A stretch of DNA of 55,906 nucleotides from assembly GCA_964396385.1 (NCBI GenBank), contig CAYNFH010000012.1:1-55906 (forward strand). Direction: 5' to 3'. The stretch's first letter is position 1; every line of letters starts with the position of its first letter. The notes below the pieces were generated by a model. That model was given only the letters and a program-made list of their open reading frames with translations, did not search any database and had not been told where the DNA came from. Positions 55,052 through 55,906 of this stretch are shown one piece after another. The position numbers and the translations under genes were made by a program. The stretch comes from CAYNFH01 sp964396385 (GTDB lineage Bacteria > Armatimonadota > Chthonomonadetes > Chthonomonadales > CAJBBX01).

Positions 55052-55906
55052 TTAGCGCCCCGCTGAGCGGGAGGAGTAGAGGTGGGAGTGGATGCGGCGG
55101 GCGGCGGCGACCATCTCGGGATAGGGAGCGTCCGCGACGTTGACGAAGCCGATGTTGTAGTTCTCGCCGTCCCAGGTGCGGCCGGTGAGCGGCTCGTCCA
55201 CGTACTGGAACCAGTGGCAGCCCACGAAGACCGGGTTGTCCAGCACGCTGCGGACGTAGTCCTCGTACATGCGCGACCGGGCGGCCTGGTCCGGCGTGGC
55301 GACCAGGCCGGGGTGGAACATGCCGCGGTCCAGCGCGCCGAAGTGGAACTCGCCGATAATGCAGGGCCTGTTCAGGCCGGCCAGGTAGCCCCACCTGGCG
55401 GGGTCGACGCGCGGGGCGTAGATGTTGAAGCTCACCACGTCGCACAGCTCGGCGGCCGCTACCACCGCCTCCGGCGCGCTCCAGGCGAACCGGCAGCCCA
55501 GGTAGAGGTGGTCCGGGTCGTGCCGTTTGAGCGCGTCCCGCACCACGCGGAAGTACTGCCGCGCGAAGCTCCGGACGAAGGCGGAAAGGTCCTCCTTCGC
55601 CGCCGCGGTCAGTGTGCCGGACGGCTTGCTGAGTCCTTCCCAGCTCGGGAAGGTGGTCCCCCAGGCGGCGTTCAGCTTGCCCACGTCGCCGTACTTTGCC
55701 CGCAGCTCCCGCGTAATAGCCTGTTTGGCGGGGGCATTCGGACCGAGCGCCAGCGAGCCCAGCGCGAGCCCGTACCGGCCGTTCTCGCCGTTGCCGGACC
55801 AGCTCAGCTCGTTGTCCACGAAGTAGCCTACGCACCAGGGGTCGTCCTTCACCAGGGCCGCGGCCTCCTGGATGGAGCGGTCCGCGTCCGCCGCGAACCG
55901 CGGGTC
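55052..55906 (-). CDS. GH-A clan glycoside hydrolase, agarase/beta-galactosidase-like (partial, 5' end outside window)
   Basis: The visible 284 residues are the C-terminal part of a TIM-barrel hydrolase. WCVGYFVDNELSW carries a probable acid/base Glu, DHLYLGCRFAW and VVSFNIYAPRVDP are core strands, and CIIGEFHFGALDRGMFHPG carries a probable nucleophile Glu. CHWFQYVDEPLTGRTWDGEN closes the barrel. The pattern is closest to GH42/GH50-like beta-galactosidases and agarases. It probably acts on a galactan; which family cannot be settled without the N-terminus. The frame is open to the window edge, so the true start lies beyond 55906. Confidence 0.8.
   Translation of the reverse strand, partial: DPRFAADADRSIQEAAALVKDDPWCVGYFVDNELSWSGNGENGRYGLALGSLALGPNAPAKQAITRELRAKYGDVGKLNAAWGTTFPSWEGLSKPSGTLTAAAKEDLSAFVRSFARQYFRVVRDALKRHDPDHLYLGCRFAWSAPEAVVAAAELCDVVSFNIYAPRVDPARWGYLAGLNRPCIIGEFHFGALDRGMFHPGLVATPDQAARSRMYEDYVRSVLDNPVFVGCHWFQYVDEPLTGRTWDGENYNIGFVNVADAPYPEMVAAARRIHSHLYSSRSAGR

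Overview
The window is GC-rich, densely coded bacterial DNA, most likely from a member of the Armatimonadota. The best clue is a pair of type II pseudopilins with the N-terminal signature FTLIELLVVIAIIAILAAI followed by LFPVF(A/S)QARE and a C-terminal H-x9-DG-type motif. These are abundant in Armatimonadota and also occur in Planctomycetota and related phyla. LacI-controlled plant-polysaccharide loci, a futalosine-pathway menaquinone gene and frequent GTG/TTG starts fit this. The assignment is inference; no 16S gene or other decisive marker is present.

Layout. 1-4440: a partial lipoprotein, a TlpA-like thioredoxin lipoprotein, a family 2 glycosyltransferase and two small unknown genes coupled to a GH116 glycosidase (4437-7043). 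7100-11409: a TetR-controlled efflux operon (TetR, HlyD, ABC ATPase, ABC-2 permease) with its promoter and operator. 11835-21120: a homogalacturonan locus on the minus strand, comprising LacI, pseudopilin, GH28 polygalacturonase, an internally deleted GH28, an ExuT-like transporter, pectinesterase, a mannonate-type SDR and UxaE tagaturonate epimerase. 21196-23643: an unexplained island of lower GC behind a perfect consensus promoter. 23766-31213: a rhamnogalacturonan locus (PL4 lyase, CE12 esterase, pseudopilin, GH106 rhamnosidase, LacI) with three matching LacI operators on two readable promoters. 31219-46813: S8 protease, membrane histidine kinase, MobA-like transferase, PilZ, GspC/PilP-like protein, ADP-ribosylglycohydrolase, DUF4432 protein, MqnE, a heme-containing GGDEF/HD-GYP sensor, a PolX/PHP protein and a coiled-coil protein. 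47180-47513: RNase P RNA. 47656-55906: tricorn-like protease, Uma2 protein, orphan HigA-like antitoxin, MsbA-like ABC exporter, a repeat-rich gap and a partial GH-A hydrolase.

How the genes work together. The two pectin loci cover backbone de-esterification and cleavage (pectinesterase, GH28, PL4, CE12), removal of rhamnose (GH106), uptake of uronates (ExuT-like) and conversion of tagaturonate to fructuronate to mannonate (UxaE, SDR). Each locus has its own LacI repressor and its own pseudopilin, tightly packed against secreted enzymes.

The most unusual property of the window is its repeat content. At least ten sites carry short tandem 7- or 8-bp 'words' (GTGTTCAG, GAGGTGA, GTCGTCA, GGACGGA, CCATCAA, TTGAAGG, GTCGTGA, GGATGAA/CACCTTGT and others) arranged around a shared core close to CCGGAATCCGG. 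Different words use the same core. Several elements lie in frame inside genes, mostly in linkers and termini, and one occupies the palm region of the PolX polymerase domain. Separate palindrome families (GTCATTCCGAGC, GTAGGGGCGGCC, CCCTCCTTCG and CAATTTGAGG types) are interspersed. This modular repeat system is the best candidate here for something undescribed.
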